Source of the DNA: Bacteroidota bacterium
Lineage (GTDB): Bacteria > Bacteroidota > Bacteroidia > Bacteroidales > Lentimicrobiaceae
Assembly (NCBI GenBank): GCA_023428585.1
Contig: JAEYXG010000161.1
Coordinates: 1-18,306, forward strand
Length of the DNA: 18,306 nt
Direction: 5' to 3'
Part shown: positions 1 to 6,392 of the stretch, piece by piece
Layout: every line of letters begins with the position of its first letter
How positions within the stretch are numbered: the stretch's first letter is position 1
The notes under the pieces: generated by a model
What the model was told of the DNA's origin: nothing
The model's input: the letters and a program-made list of their open reading frames with translations, nothing else
Database searches by the model: none
Position numbers and translations under genes: made by a program

Positions 1-1627
1 CTACCATGCTTACCGGCATCGCAATGGAAGGTGGGACTAATATTCCTGTGATGTAATCCATTATTTGTGAGTCGAACAGATTCAATTTCATTTCAACATT
101 CTGAAATTGATGATTTGCAATGATATCTGCCTGAAAGCTCGTTTCAGGCTTAAGTTGAGGATTGCCCAGATAATCATACCTGTCAAATCCGGTAGCAAGG
201 AATTTTATGTATCTCTCCTGCATGTCAGGTGCTCTCTGGCTAACAGCAAAACCCACTCCAAGGGAGCTTTGACTTCTCAAATTATATGATGCATTTAATG
301 CCGTACCAAACAATACTCGTTCCACCGGGCTACTATTGAACCAGTTATGATTTTCCTTAATTAGTATCAATGTATCGGCTGAGTTCGAACTATAATAGTC
401 AATTCTTACTATACCGCCTGCATGAAACCTACCTTTTGTATATTTAAGTTCCGTAAAGAAACCCGAATTAAAAAGCACTGCATCATTCCACAAATTGAAG
501 GATTTAGATGAAATATATTCCTGTCCATCCATAATCATGATCATTTTCATATCACGAGTTCCATCTTTGCCAATGCGCCGCAGATCGATTCCTTGACTAA
601 GTGAAAAACTACCAAGCGAACGTTCAATGGCTACCCTTCCTCCAATACTGGAAGTATTCACCAGCGCTGATGCCTGCATAATCCCTTGATATGGTGGGAC
701 TACCATGGAAGACTGTGGCCTTTTACTGTTATCCATCAAATGATTAACAGATGTATACCAGGCTGACAACTCCAAACGATGGTGTGGTCGATGAGGATTA
801 AAGTAAGTATAAAAACCTGATAAAATATGCGTTTTATCACTGATTTCATCCATTGGAAGCGCAGGAAATAATACATTATCAGCAAATGACCCTTTGTATG
901 ATAATACGACCATGCTGTTCTTGTTTGGCTTATATCCAGCATCAGCAGTTATGTCCTTTTTCCTATACGACGTATTCCATTCTATCCCAGCGCCATCTTT
1001 GTAGTTACCTGATTGTGCAATCCCGCCCGACACATTAATAAACATCTTTTTATTGGAACCCGACATACTAAGATGTTGCCTGTATCCATTTCTACTAGCG
1101 TCATAACTGCTAATCGATTGAGCATTGAATCCTTTATTGAAATTCTGCCATCCGGGACGGGTTATCACCCTTATTCCAGCAGATGCTGAAGGCCCGTATT
1201 GCATCATGTACGAACCTTTTATGATCTCAAGCCGGTCAACTAAATCCGAACTAAGGTGTGACATTACCGGGTCCATTCTATTAGGGCACCCCCCTTCAAT
1301 ATATATTCCCTCATCAAGAATCACACTTATCTGAGAGTATCGGTAACCCCTTACTACCGGATCAATGGCATAACCACCTCTTCTTATTCCACTTACATTG
1401 CTCTCGCTACGCAAAATATCTCCCAGATCTGATGAAATATCAAGTTCTATTGATTTCCTCTCGAGTTGGGTTACCGGTATGTATTTTCGTAATGAGCTGT
1501 CTGATATAATTACTGCCGGTAATTGTACAATGGTATCAGTAACCTGATTGAATGCCGGTGTCTGAATAGAGGAAATCAGTATATAGAGCAAGAGTTCCTT
1601 TATTCGTGAAATCTGTTTGACCATCAT
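1..1627 (-). CDS. TonB-dependent receptor, probable copper (OprC/NosA-type) receptor, C-terminus outside window
   Basis: This outer-membrane active transporter is read as one uninterrupted frame of 542 codons to the left edge, so the C-terminal barrel strands are missing. The start is ATG at 1627, with a second ATG directly after it. A weak signal peptide (residues 1-28) is followed by a possible TonB box near residues 32-44 and a plug domain to about residue 170, containing RGYRYSQISVILDEG and the conserved RLEIIKGSYMMQYG. The rest is alternating barrel sequence. There is no carboxypeptidase-like N-terminal extension, so it is not a SusC-type receptor. Within the plug, GGCPNRMDP gives C114 and M118 (CxxxM). 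A later NHLMD gives H296 and M298 (HxM). OprC binds copper through C143, M147, H323 and M325, so the pairs are 182 residues apart here and 180 there. Four alternating methionines (360-366) lie in a likely outer loop. The family is certain; copper as substrate is an inference from these residues. Confidence 0.88.
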   Translation of the reverse strand, partial: MMVKQISRIKELLLYILISSIQTPAFNQVTDTIVQLPAVIISDSSLRKYIPVTQLERKSIELDISSDLGDILRSESNVSGIRRGGYAIDPVVRGYRYSQISVILDEGIYIEGGCPNRMDPVMSHLSSDLVDRLEIIKGSYMMQYGPSASAGIRVITRPGWQNFNKGFNAQSISSYDASRNGYRQHLSMSGSNKKMFINVSGGIAQSGNYKDGAGIEWNTSYRKKDITADAGYKPNKNSMVVLSYKGSFADNVLFPALPMDEISDKTHILSGFYTYFNPHRPHHRLELSAWYTSVNHLMDNSKRPQSSMVVPPYQGIMQASALVNTSSIGGRVAIERSLGSFSLSQGIDLRRIGKDGTRDMKMIMIMDGQEYISSKSFNLWNDAVLFNSGFFTELKYTKGRFHAGGIVRIDYYSSNSADTLILIKENHNWFNSSPVERVLFGTALNASYNLRSQSSLGVGFAVSQRAPDMQERYIKFLATGFDRYDYLGNPQLKPETSFQADIIANHQFQNVEMKLNLFDSQIMDYITGILVPPSIAMPVSMV

Positions 1628-1647
1628 GATTCAAATCTCTAATCTAA

Positions 1648-1655
1648 CAAAGATA
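1648..1655 (-). promoter_or_regulatory. Predicted -7 element (TATCTTTG) of the TonB receptor gene
   Basis: On the minus strand this is an exact match to the Bacteroidota -7 consensus TAnnTTTG, ending 20 nt before the ATG at 1627. No clear TTTG is seen at -33. It predicts a start of transcription near 1641 and a leader of about 14 nt. Confidence 0.5.
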
Positions 1656-1826
1656 TAATAAAAACCTTTGGAAAATAGCCAGTACTCTGACTTTAAAGAG
1701 ATGTGGAGCTTTAGCGATAGACAACTAAATCAAAATAAACGTCACCAAACATTAGTGTATCATAGTTGCACTTTCTTGATTACTAAAGTGGTGCAGATTG
1801 GCACTTGTGCGGACCTTCCATAAAAT

Positions 1827-1864
1827 AAGCGACCGTAAGCCTTAAAGAAGGTTTGCGGTCACTT
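1827..1864. terminator. Imperfect 15-bp stem hairpin, possible terminator
   Basis: The arms at 1827-1841 and 1850-1864 (AAGCGACCGTAAGCC against GGTTTGCGGTCACTT) pair over 15 positions, with one mismatch and two G-U pairs in plus-strand RNA. The loop is 8 nt. On the minus strand, the direction of the flanking genes, there are two mismatches and the right arm is followed by CTTATTTTA, a loose T-rich tail. It lies about 130 nt after the ric stop codon. Termination of ric is the simplest reading, but the tail is not a clean U-run. Confidence 0.4.
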
Positions 1865-1991
1865 CAAGCAATAAATATTAAAATATAAACAGATAGCAGA
1901 CTTAAATCTCTTTAATAGAGAAATTCAAGGAGCGCAAGGTATAATGATATAGCTCAGATTTCCAAAATCGTGAAATGAGAAACAGTTTCAT

Positions 1992-2717
1992 TTAAGCAGA
2001 GAATGACTTCTCCAATTCAACAGATTTTGGGAACAATATATTATTCTCCAGATGAATATGTTTGTGCAGATCACTTTCAAACTCCTTAAGAAGAGCAAAA
2101 GAAACCTCATAAGTCCTGCAAGCATCTTCAGGAGTGGTGTAATTATTGGTTAATGTTACTATAGTCCTGAATCTTTCACCTTCAGCGTCATGTTCCTGCA
2201 TCATCATCTGTATGGGATTCATAACAGTTCCAAATCCGGGTCGTAAGTAAGCTTCCTTGTTATCACCGGCGGCCACCATTTTCCTAATCGCCGGAAATAG
2301 AACCAATTCTTCCTTTTTCATGTGATCGGCTAAATTTGCCGCTGAGATCAGGAACTCCTCTCTTACCTGAAACAATTCAGGATGATGACTGCCATGTACT
2401 TCGCAAATTTTATCCAGATACTCTTTCAATACAGGAACTGCCTTTTCAATATACCTGTGATGCTTTTTCTCAATATAATCAGCCAATAGATCAAGAGGCC
2501 ATGACCTGAAATCTGTTTGAGAGTTGTCAGCTGATGTTGAGGCTTCTTTAAGTTCTGATAATAATTTCTCAGGGTCAAGATTATTCAAGGTTGATACTTC
2601 TTCCAGTGAAACCCCTCCCCTGCAGCAAAAATCAATTCCATATTTCTGAAATACAGAAGCAGCACGATAATCATCGGCTACAAATGATCCTACACTTCTA
2701 GTTTTCGTCCATTCCAT
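1992..2717 (-). CDS. ric: Iron-sulfur cluster repair di-iron protein (RIC/YtfE/ScdA)
   Basis: This cytoplasmic protein restores Fe-S clusters damaged by nitric oxide or oxidants, using a hemerythrin-like non-haem di-iron centre. At 241 residues it has the full family length. The N-terminal ScdA_N domain (residues 1-60) contains the signature YGIDFCCRGG, with vicinal cysteines C31 and C32. The hemerythrin domain (about 75-235) shows likely iron ligands H87 (in KHHRY), H132 and E136 (DHMKKEE), H176 (QEHDAEG), and H220 and E224 (HKHIHLENNILFP). Spacing matches E. coli YtfE (H84, H129/E133, H160, H204/E208). An Rrf2 regulator gene lies 134 nt upstream on the same strand, the usual arrangement for NO-responsive control of ric. 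A 12-bp AT palindrome sits 28 nt before the start. I see no clear TAnnTTTG box of its own, so it may also be reached by read-through from the regulator gene. Confidence 0.95.
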   Translation of the reverse strand: MEWTKTRSVGSFVADDYRAASVFQKYGIDFCCRGGVSLEEVSTLNNLDPEKLLSELKEASTSADNSQTDFRSWPLDLLADYIEKKHHRYIEKAVPVLKEYLDKICEVHGSHHPELFQVREEFLISAANLADHMKKEELVLFPAIRKMVAAGDNKEAYLRPGFGTVMNPIQMMMQEHDAEGERFRTIVTLTNNYTTPEDACRTYEVSFALLKEFESDLHKHIHLENNILFPKSVELEKSFSA

Positions 2718-2745
2718 ATATTACCAATTTTAAGATTATTTCAAG

Positions 2746-2757
2746 TTATTTAAATAA
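2746..2757. promoter_or_regulatory. Perfect 12-bp palindrome TTATTTAAATAA upstream of ric
   Basis: A perfect self-complementary AT-rich dodecamer lies 28 nt upstream of the ric start, where an operator near the promoter would be expected. AT-rich palindromes are typical targets of NsrR-type Rrf2 regulators, and such a regulator is the next gene. In AT-rich DNA it could also be chance. Confidence 0.35.
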
Positions 2758-2851
2758 AACGTTTTCTATTTTTGACCATTCCTTAACTATTCAATTGTTG
2801 TTTGCCCGTCAGCACATGTCGGATTAGGTGTATACCTATTCCCTTGGTTAA

Positions 2852-3292
2852 TCAGTCAGCTCTTTTCAGAAAAGTCAATCCATCAGGAATTCCGCTGGCC
2901 AATTCCTTTAGAGTTGTTTGCTCCAACATTACTCTCAGCTCTTCTCTTATGATCTTGAATTTATGATGTACCGGGCAAGGCCTTAGTTCATCACAGTTTT
3001 CTAATCCCAATCCACAACCTTTGTAAATAGTATCGCCATCAATAGCCGATACAATCTGGCTTAGTGTTATCTCACCGGCTCTAACCTCGTCAAGAACAAA
3101 ACCTCCTGTGGGGCCTTTTAGTGAACTTAGCAGGCCGCTTTTTACAAGCTTTTGGAGTATCTTGGCAGTAAATGATACCGGTGAATCAATTTCTTCAGCA
3201 ATGTCATTCAAGCTAACTCTTTTGTGGAAGCCCGATTGCATTGTAACAAAAATCAATGCCTTTATACTGTATTCACAAGTTTTTGAAAACAT
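2852..3292 (-). CDS. Rrf2-family transcription regulator, NsrR/IscR-like with Fe-S cysteines
   Basis: This DNA-binding repressor has 146 residues, a typical family length. The winged helix occupies residues 1-80: the start MFSKTCEYSIKALIF, then a recognition region around residues 37-50, and a wing GPTGGF. The likely cluster-binding segment holds C93, C100 and C106 (C-X6-C-X5-C) followed by PVHHKF. This spacing is close to NsrR of Bacillus subtilis (C92, C100, C106) and to IscR (C92, C98, C104, H107). Its position directly upstream of ric on the same strand supports NO or Fe-S status as the signal. The predicted promoter at 3312-3319 is enclosed by an 8-bp inverted repeat, suggesting autoregulation. 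The stop codon is TGA. The family is certain; NsrR rather than IscR function is inferred from cysteine spacing and the neighbour. Confidence 0.9.
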   Translation of the reverse strand: MFSKTCEYSIKALIFVTMQSGFHKRVSLNDIAEEIDSPVSFTAKILQKLVKSGLLSSLKGPTGGFVLDEVRAGEITLSQIVSAIDGDTIYKGCGLGLENCDELRPCPVHHKFKIIREELRVMLEQTTLKELASGIPDGLTFLKRAD

Positions 3293-3303
3293 AGTTCAGT
3301 ATA

Positions 3304-3336
3304 TTATTCAGCAAAGATAAACAATATTCTGAATAA
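3304..3336. promoter_or_regulatory. Inverted repeat TTATTCAG-N17-CTGAATAA, candidate Rrf2 operator
   Basis: Perfect 8-bp arms at 3304-3311 and 3329-3336 flank a 17-bp spacer that contains the predicted -7 box of the regulator gene. The left arm begins 11 nt upstream of its ATG. Rrf2 proteins bind dyad sites as dimers and often repress themselves, so this is the best operator candidate in the window. Confidence 0.45.
3312..3319 (-). promoter_or_regulatory. Predicted -7 element (TATCTTTG) of the Rrf2 regulator gene
   Basis: On the minus strand this is an exact TAnnTTTG match ending 19 nt before the ATG at 3292. No good -33 TTTG is seen at the usual distance. It predicts a leader of about 12-14 nt. 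Confidence 0.5.
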
Positions 3337-3533
3337 AGGATATTCTTGTCCGAAATTATTTATACCATTATTTCAGCATTAAGTGAATCATTAGCATTAT
3401 ATTCGTCCCACATTGATTCAGGTAGCAGGCCAATAGTTCAATTCACAATAAATGACACCAAAAGTTATCGGTTAAGGATAAGTATCCCATGATTCATTTA
3501 ATTCTCCATATTCCCAATTAAATATTGAATCCC

Positions 3534-3710
3534 ATGAATAAGCGTAACAAAAAGAAGAAAGAAAAAAAATTAGAAATCCATAAGGAAATAAGGAAAATAA
3601 ACAGGGAAGATCAATTAAGGTCGGGTGCTAAACTGACCACTAAAGTAATTCCTGACAAGACAAGGTACTCCAGAAAGAAGAAATCAGAAAATCTTGATGA
3701 AGAGATATAA
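3534..3710 (+). CDS. Small, very lysine/arginine-rich hypothetical protein (58 aa)
   Basis: I do not recognise this family. The ATG at 3534 gives 58 residues; an in-frame TTG at 3525 would add three, but ATG is the more natural start. The protein is extremely basic and hydrophilic, with lysine clusters at both ends (RNKKKKEKK near the N-terminus, RKKKSE near the C-terminus) around a short helix-prone core (IHKEIRKINREDQ). There is no signal peptide or membrane segment. Such composition fits a protein bound to RNA, ribosomes or nucleic acid, but that is only a composition argument. It stands alone on the plus strand. Its stop codon is 3 nt from the end of the convergent nitroreductase gene, so the two transcripts probably overlap. 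No consensus promoter was found upstream. It could be spurious, though the lysine-rich pattern resembles real small proteins. Confidence 0.55.
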   Translation: MNKRNKKKKEKKLEIHKEIRKINREDQLRSGAKLTTKVIPDKTRYSRKKKSENLDEEI

Positions 3711-3713
3711 CGA

Positions 3714-4361
3714 TCAGTATCCTACTGTTTGTGCCAGTATTATCTGTTTATTTTCAGGCAATTTAAGCAAGTCAGCCAGTACTTCTTGATCAAATGATGC
3801 CCTAACTACAGTATGAAGGTTAGCCGAAGCACAATACAGATAAATGTTCTGCATAATGGCACCGGCATGCACACCAGCGTAAACTAACTTCTTCTCCATC
3901 TGTCCATCACCTAACTTGTCCATATCTGATACTATAAATATATTGAGCATTGACTTGGCAACAAAGTCCTGCATACCGGCCGATTTCATGAAATTGCCTG
4001 ACTGAATGAGGCGTATAGTGTTGCCTTTATCATCATATAGATAAACACCACCAGGCAACATCACATAAAGCTCCATATTCTGTCGGTTCATGGCTGTAGG
4101 TGCAGTATGCTTGCCATCTTTTTCACGGTTAATGCCATTTGCCGCCCATAGAATGTTTGACAACTCCTGTAAGGAAATCTCCTTATCACTGAATTCTCGG
4201 GAACTCGATCGAAGATTCAGGCATGTCATCAAAGCCTTGCCGCCCACCCTATCGGGTGATGGCAATGAAATGCTTGTTTTATCCTGTGCCATTGATTTTT
4301 GGGTAAAAATACACAGTATTAATGCAATAAATGCTCCCATTTTGTAAAAACTTCTTTCCAT
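3714..4361 (-). CDS. Exported nitroreductase-family (SagB-type) oxidoreductase
   Basis: This is an FMN-dependent nitroreductase fold of 215 residues with a clear signal peptide (residues 1-25, hydrophobic core GAFIALILCIF, ending SMAQ). It should therefore act in the periplasm or at the cell envelope, unlike cytoplasmic NfsA/NfsB enzymes. SagB-like features are the SSSREFSDKEISLQELSNILWAANGIN block (residues 52-78, FMN phosphate contact), TAPTAMNRQ (88-94), and the late YAGVHAGAIMQNIYLYCAS block (161-179). The protein ends at QTVGY, the usual family end, so it is complete. The natural substrate is unknown for these exported relatives. It is a single gene on the minus strand, downstream of the WYL regulator gene by 115 nt. 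The stop codon is TGA. No exact TAnnTTTG box was found upstream. Confidence 0.88.
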   Translation of the reverse strand: MERSFYKMGAFIALILCIFTQKSMAQDKTSISLPSPDRVGGKALMTCLNLRSSSREFSDKEISLQELSNILWAANGINREKDGKHTAPTAMNRQNMELYVMLPGGVYLYDDKGNTIRLIQSGNFMKSAGMQDFVAKSMLNIFIVSDMDKLGDGQMEKKLVYAGVHAGAIMQNIYLYCASANLHTVVRASFDQEVLADLLKLPENKQIILAQTVGY

Positions 4362-4476
4362 GATGCATTGTATTAGATGTTTAATGACAATATTTTGAAC
4401 CTATTCCTTTATATTAGGCAACTACTTCACGGCTACCTATATAGTCATACGCCTGTTTTCTATACATTTTACAAGG

Positions 4477-5376
4477 TTACTCATACATAACGTATCCTTC
4501 TTCATGCGCTTTCCTGATCTGTTCAATAAGCACCTCAGGTTTAAGAACCTTCACATTCCCTCCATATGATAATAGTTCCATTAGGAAATCATACGTCAGG
4601 TATAGCGTCAAACCAATTACAAGTCCCTCTTCTGTGTCGCTTATAATATATTGTGATTCATGCAGTGGTAGCGATTTTATATACTTACCCTGAACCCCAT
4701 TAAACCAAAGCTCTATCTTATGTGGCTTTGGTGCATTCGGACTGATGATACCGAAACAGTGGCGATAAAGATCATTCACATTAAAGCCTTCAGGATAGAT
4801 AAAATTCAACCTTGACACTTTGAAATCACTGACCCTGTCAAGTCCAAAGGTTTTAATTTTATTATCCTTTAAATCCATCCCCACTAAATACCATCGGTTC
4901 CTGAACTCTTTTACAGCATAGGGTTCAACTGATCTGATCGAATTTACTTCTTCCCAAAAGGAAGAATACCTGAAATTCAGCTTAACCCGGTTTCGTATTG
5001 CGTATAACACTCCCTGAAGATATTCAGTGCCCTGTGATTTCCTTTTTTCAAAGTGAATATCATTTGAAAGCCGGTCGCTCATATTAAGTGCATTGAAAGT
5101 GTCAAAAGCTTCAAGAATACGCTCATTGATTTCAGGTTGCTCATCTTCACTGATATAGTAATGTTGTAGCGAACGATCGTATTGTATATCTATCTTATAT
5201 ATCTCTCTTATATCGTTAAGGTCACGCTGAAAAGTACGTTTTGAAATATTGAAATCATATTCTTCCAATTCCGACTGCATCTCCAGGTAATCGGCAATTT
5301 CCTCAAAAGTAGCAGGATGTTTTCTGAGCTTTTTGATTATAAGGCTATAACGTGTTATTGATTCGCGCTTTGACAT
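4477..5376 (-). CDS. WYL-domain transcription regulator
   Basis: This 299-residue regulator begins with a helix-turn-helix segment (residues 1-65: SITRYSLIIKKLRKHPATFEE, then ISKRTFQRDLNDI) followed by a WYL sensor domain. The eponymous WYL is at residues 162-164 in RNRWYLVGMD, within the usual R-x-EPYAVKEFRNRWYLVG context. A C-terminal WCX-like extension begins near residue 200 and ends with an alpha/beta segment (LLSYGGNVKVLKPEVL). WYL domains are known or suspected to bind nucleic-acid ligands or nucleotides and to control defence, DNA-repair or metabolic genes. I chose the ATG at 5376, which is preceded by AAGGGAAAA; a TTG at 5427 in the same frame would add 17 atypical residues. Its targets are unknown. 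The nitroreductase gene 115 nt downstream, on the same strand, is the closest candidate. Confidence 0.9.
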   Translation of the reverse strand: MSKRESITRYSLIIKKLRKHPATFEEIADYLEMQSELEEYDFNISKRTFQRDLNDIREIYKIDIQYDRSLQHYYISEDEQPEINERILEAFDTFNALNMSDRLSNDIHFEKRKSQGTEYLQGVLYAIRNRVKLNFRYSSFWEEVNSIRSVEPYAVKEFRNRWYLVGMDLKDNKIKTFGLDRVSDFKVSRLNFIYPEGFNVNDLYRHCFGIISPNAPKPHKIELWFNGVQGKYIKSLPLHESQYIISDTEEGLVIGLTLYLTYDFLMELLSYGGNVKVLKPEVLIEQIRKAHEEGYVMYE

Positions 5377-5522
5377 AGCATTGATTTTCCCTTGCAATAT
5401 CGGAAATAATTGAATGCAGGTCAACAATCATGTATAATCCACAGAAACAAAGTCCCGGTAAATACATCAAAATGCTACCTATACTTGTTGATATAATTAA
5501 TTTGATCAGTTTTATAATAATA

Positions 5523-6386
5523 TCACTGCACTTCTATCCATGCATCAAAACCACCGGTTCCTGAGGAAGGTTGTGCTTGAAGAATATAGGTTCCGGGCGA
5601 AATGAAATATTCACCCCTATTGATATCCCACTGATACATATCCATTAGGTTTACTTCAAGTGAAATTGTCTTTTCTTCACCAGCATTCAAGAAAACCCTA
5701 TCAAACGCTACCAACGCCTTTTCCAAGGCAGGTACACCATTATCTCCTTTGCTTTTCAGGGTATCAGCTTTGGCTGCATATAGAAGCACAACTTCTTCAC
5801 CCGACCGGACTCCTGCATTCTTTATGGTTAAGCTTAACCTAAGGTGTTTTCCATCAACCATACCATCTTCTTCAATCGCCATCCGAGTATATTCGAAGGT
5901 AGTATAGCTCAATCCAAAACCAAACGGGAACAGTGGCTTTCCTGTAAAGTACTTATAAGTTCGTCCTTTCATTGAGTAATCATCAAAAGGAGGCAAATCA
6001 TCAACCGAAGCATAAAATGTTATAGGCAATCTGCCTGAAGGGTTTACAGCACCGAAAATTATATCTGCCAAGGCATTCCCCCCTTGCTCGCCCGGATACC
6101 ACGACATAATAACAGCATCTGCTGCATCAAGCACCTCCTGTAGTGCAATAGCGCTACCGCCAGTAATCACGGCAACTATAGGCTTGTTAGGCAACCTCTC
6201 GCGAAGGATCCCAATATACTCTCTCTGACTTTCAGGCAAACGCAAATCGGTTCTGTCACCGCCATTATTATTAAGCATTGCATCTCCATCTTCACCTTCC
6301 ATCAGTTTGGTATTGCCAAGGCAAACAATTACAACATCAGCATTTTCAGCTTGCCAGAAACCGGTGTAATTGCCGGGAACTGTCAT
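5523..6386 (-). CDS. Glycoside hydrolase family 3, C-terminal part (alpha/beta sandwich plus fibronectin-like domain)
   Basis: This 287-residue piece continues the GH3 frame after the TGA. It begins MTVPGNYTGFWQAENADVVIV, then LMEGEDGDAM (E30 and E32 lie in the region that supplies the acid/base glutamate) and GGDRTDLRLPESQ. After the PGEQGGNALADIIFGAVNPSGRLPITF block comes the substrate-side FPFGFGLSYTTFEY segment, and a fibronectin III-like domain to the end. It has no signal peptide, so a separately made product would remain in the cytoplasm and could not pair with the exported N-terminal part. That argues against a working split enzyme unless UGA is read through. The ATG is one codon after the TGA, with only a weak purine stretch before it. 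The stop codon is TGA. Confidence 0.85.
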   Translation of the reverse strand: MTVPGNYTGFWQAENADVVIVCLGNTKLMEGEDGDAMLNNNGGDRTDLRLPESQREYIGILRERLPNKPIVAVITGGSAIALQEVLDAADAVIMSWYPGEQGGNALADIIFGAVNPSGRLPITFYASVDDLPPFDDYSMKGRTYKYFTGKPLFPFGFGLSYTTFEYTRMAIEEDGMVDGKHLRLSLTIKNAGVRSGEEVVLLYAAKADTLKSKGDNGVPALEKALVAFDRVFLNAGEEKTISLEVNLMDMYQWDINRGEYFISPGTYILQAQPSSGTGGFDAWIEVQ

Positions 6387-6389
6387 TAG

Positions 6390-6392
6390 TCA
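6390..6392 (-). other. In-frame TGA at a usual cysteine position in GH3
   Basis: Relatives commonly have Gly-Cys here, near the end of the loop before the WQAENADVVIV strand; this gene has GGA TGA CTA ATG. Other genes in the window (Rrf2, nitroreductase, CotH, and this gene's own end) use TGA as a normal stop, so a changed genetic code is unlikely. Confidence 0.7.

Larger units (their letters stand above)
1628..1991. other. Gene-free stretch between ric and the TonB receptor gene
   Basis: No convincing reading frame is present in these 364 nt. The stretch holds the receptor promoter, the long imperfect hairpin at 1827-1864, and a second small AT-rich hairpin at 1905-1925 (TCTCT/AGAGA core) shortly after the ric stop codon. 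Together these suggest that ric and the receptor gene are separate transcription units, although they lie on the same strand. Confidence 0.5.

Noticed and set aside
736..942. 68-aa minus-strand frame inside the TonB receptor
   Set aside because: It is in a different frame from the receptor, whose long open frame reaches the window edge and fully explains the region.
853..1334. Short plus-strand frames (853-1038, 1125-1334) opposite the TonB receptor
   Set aside because: They lie antisense to conserved receptor sequence and show no recognisable features.
5377..5427. N-terminal extension of the WYL regulator from TTG 5427
   Set aside because: The extra 17 residues do not look like family sequence, and the ATG at 5376 has a purine-rich stretch before it.
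6330..6392. Selenocysteine at the GH3 UGA
   Set aside because: The sequence just after the UGA offers only a 4-bp CCGG/CCGG stem and no convincing bacterial SECIS hairpin; GH3 enzymes are not known selenoproteins. Kept only as a remote option.
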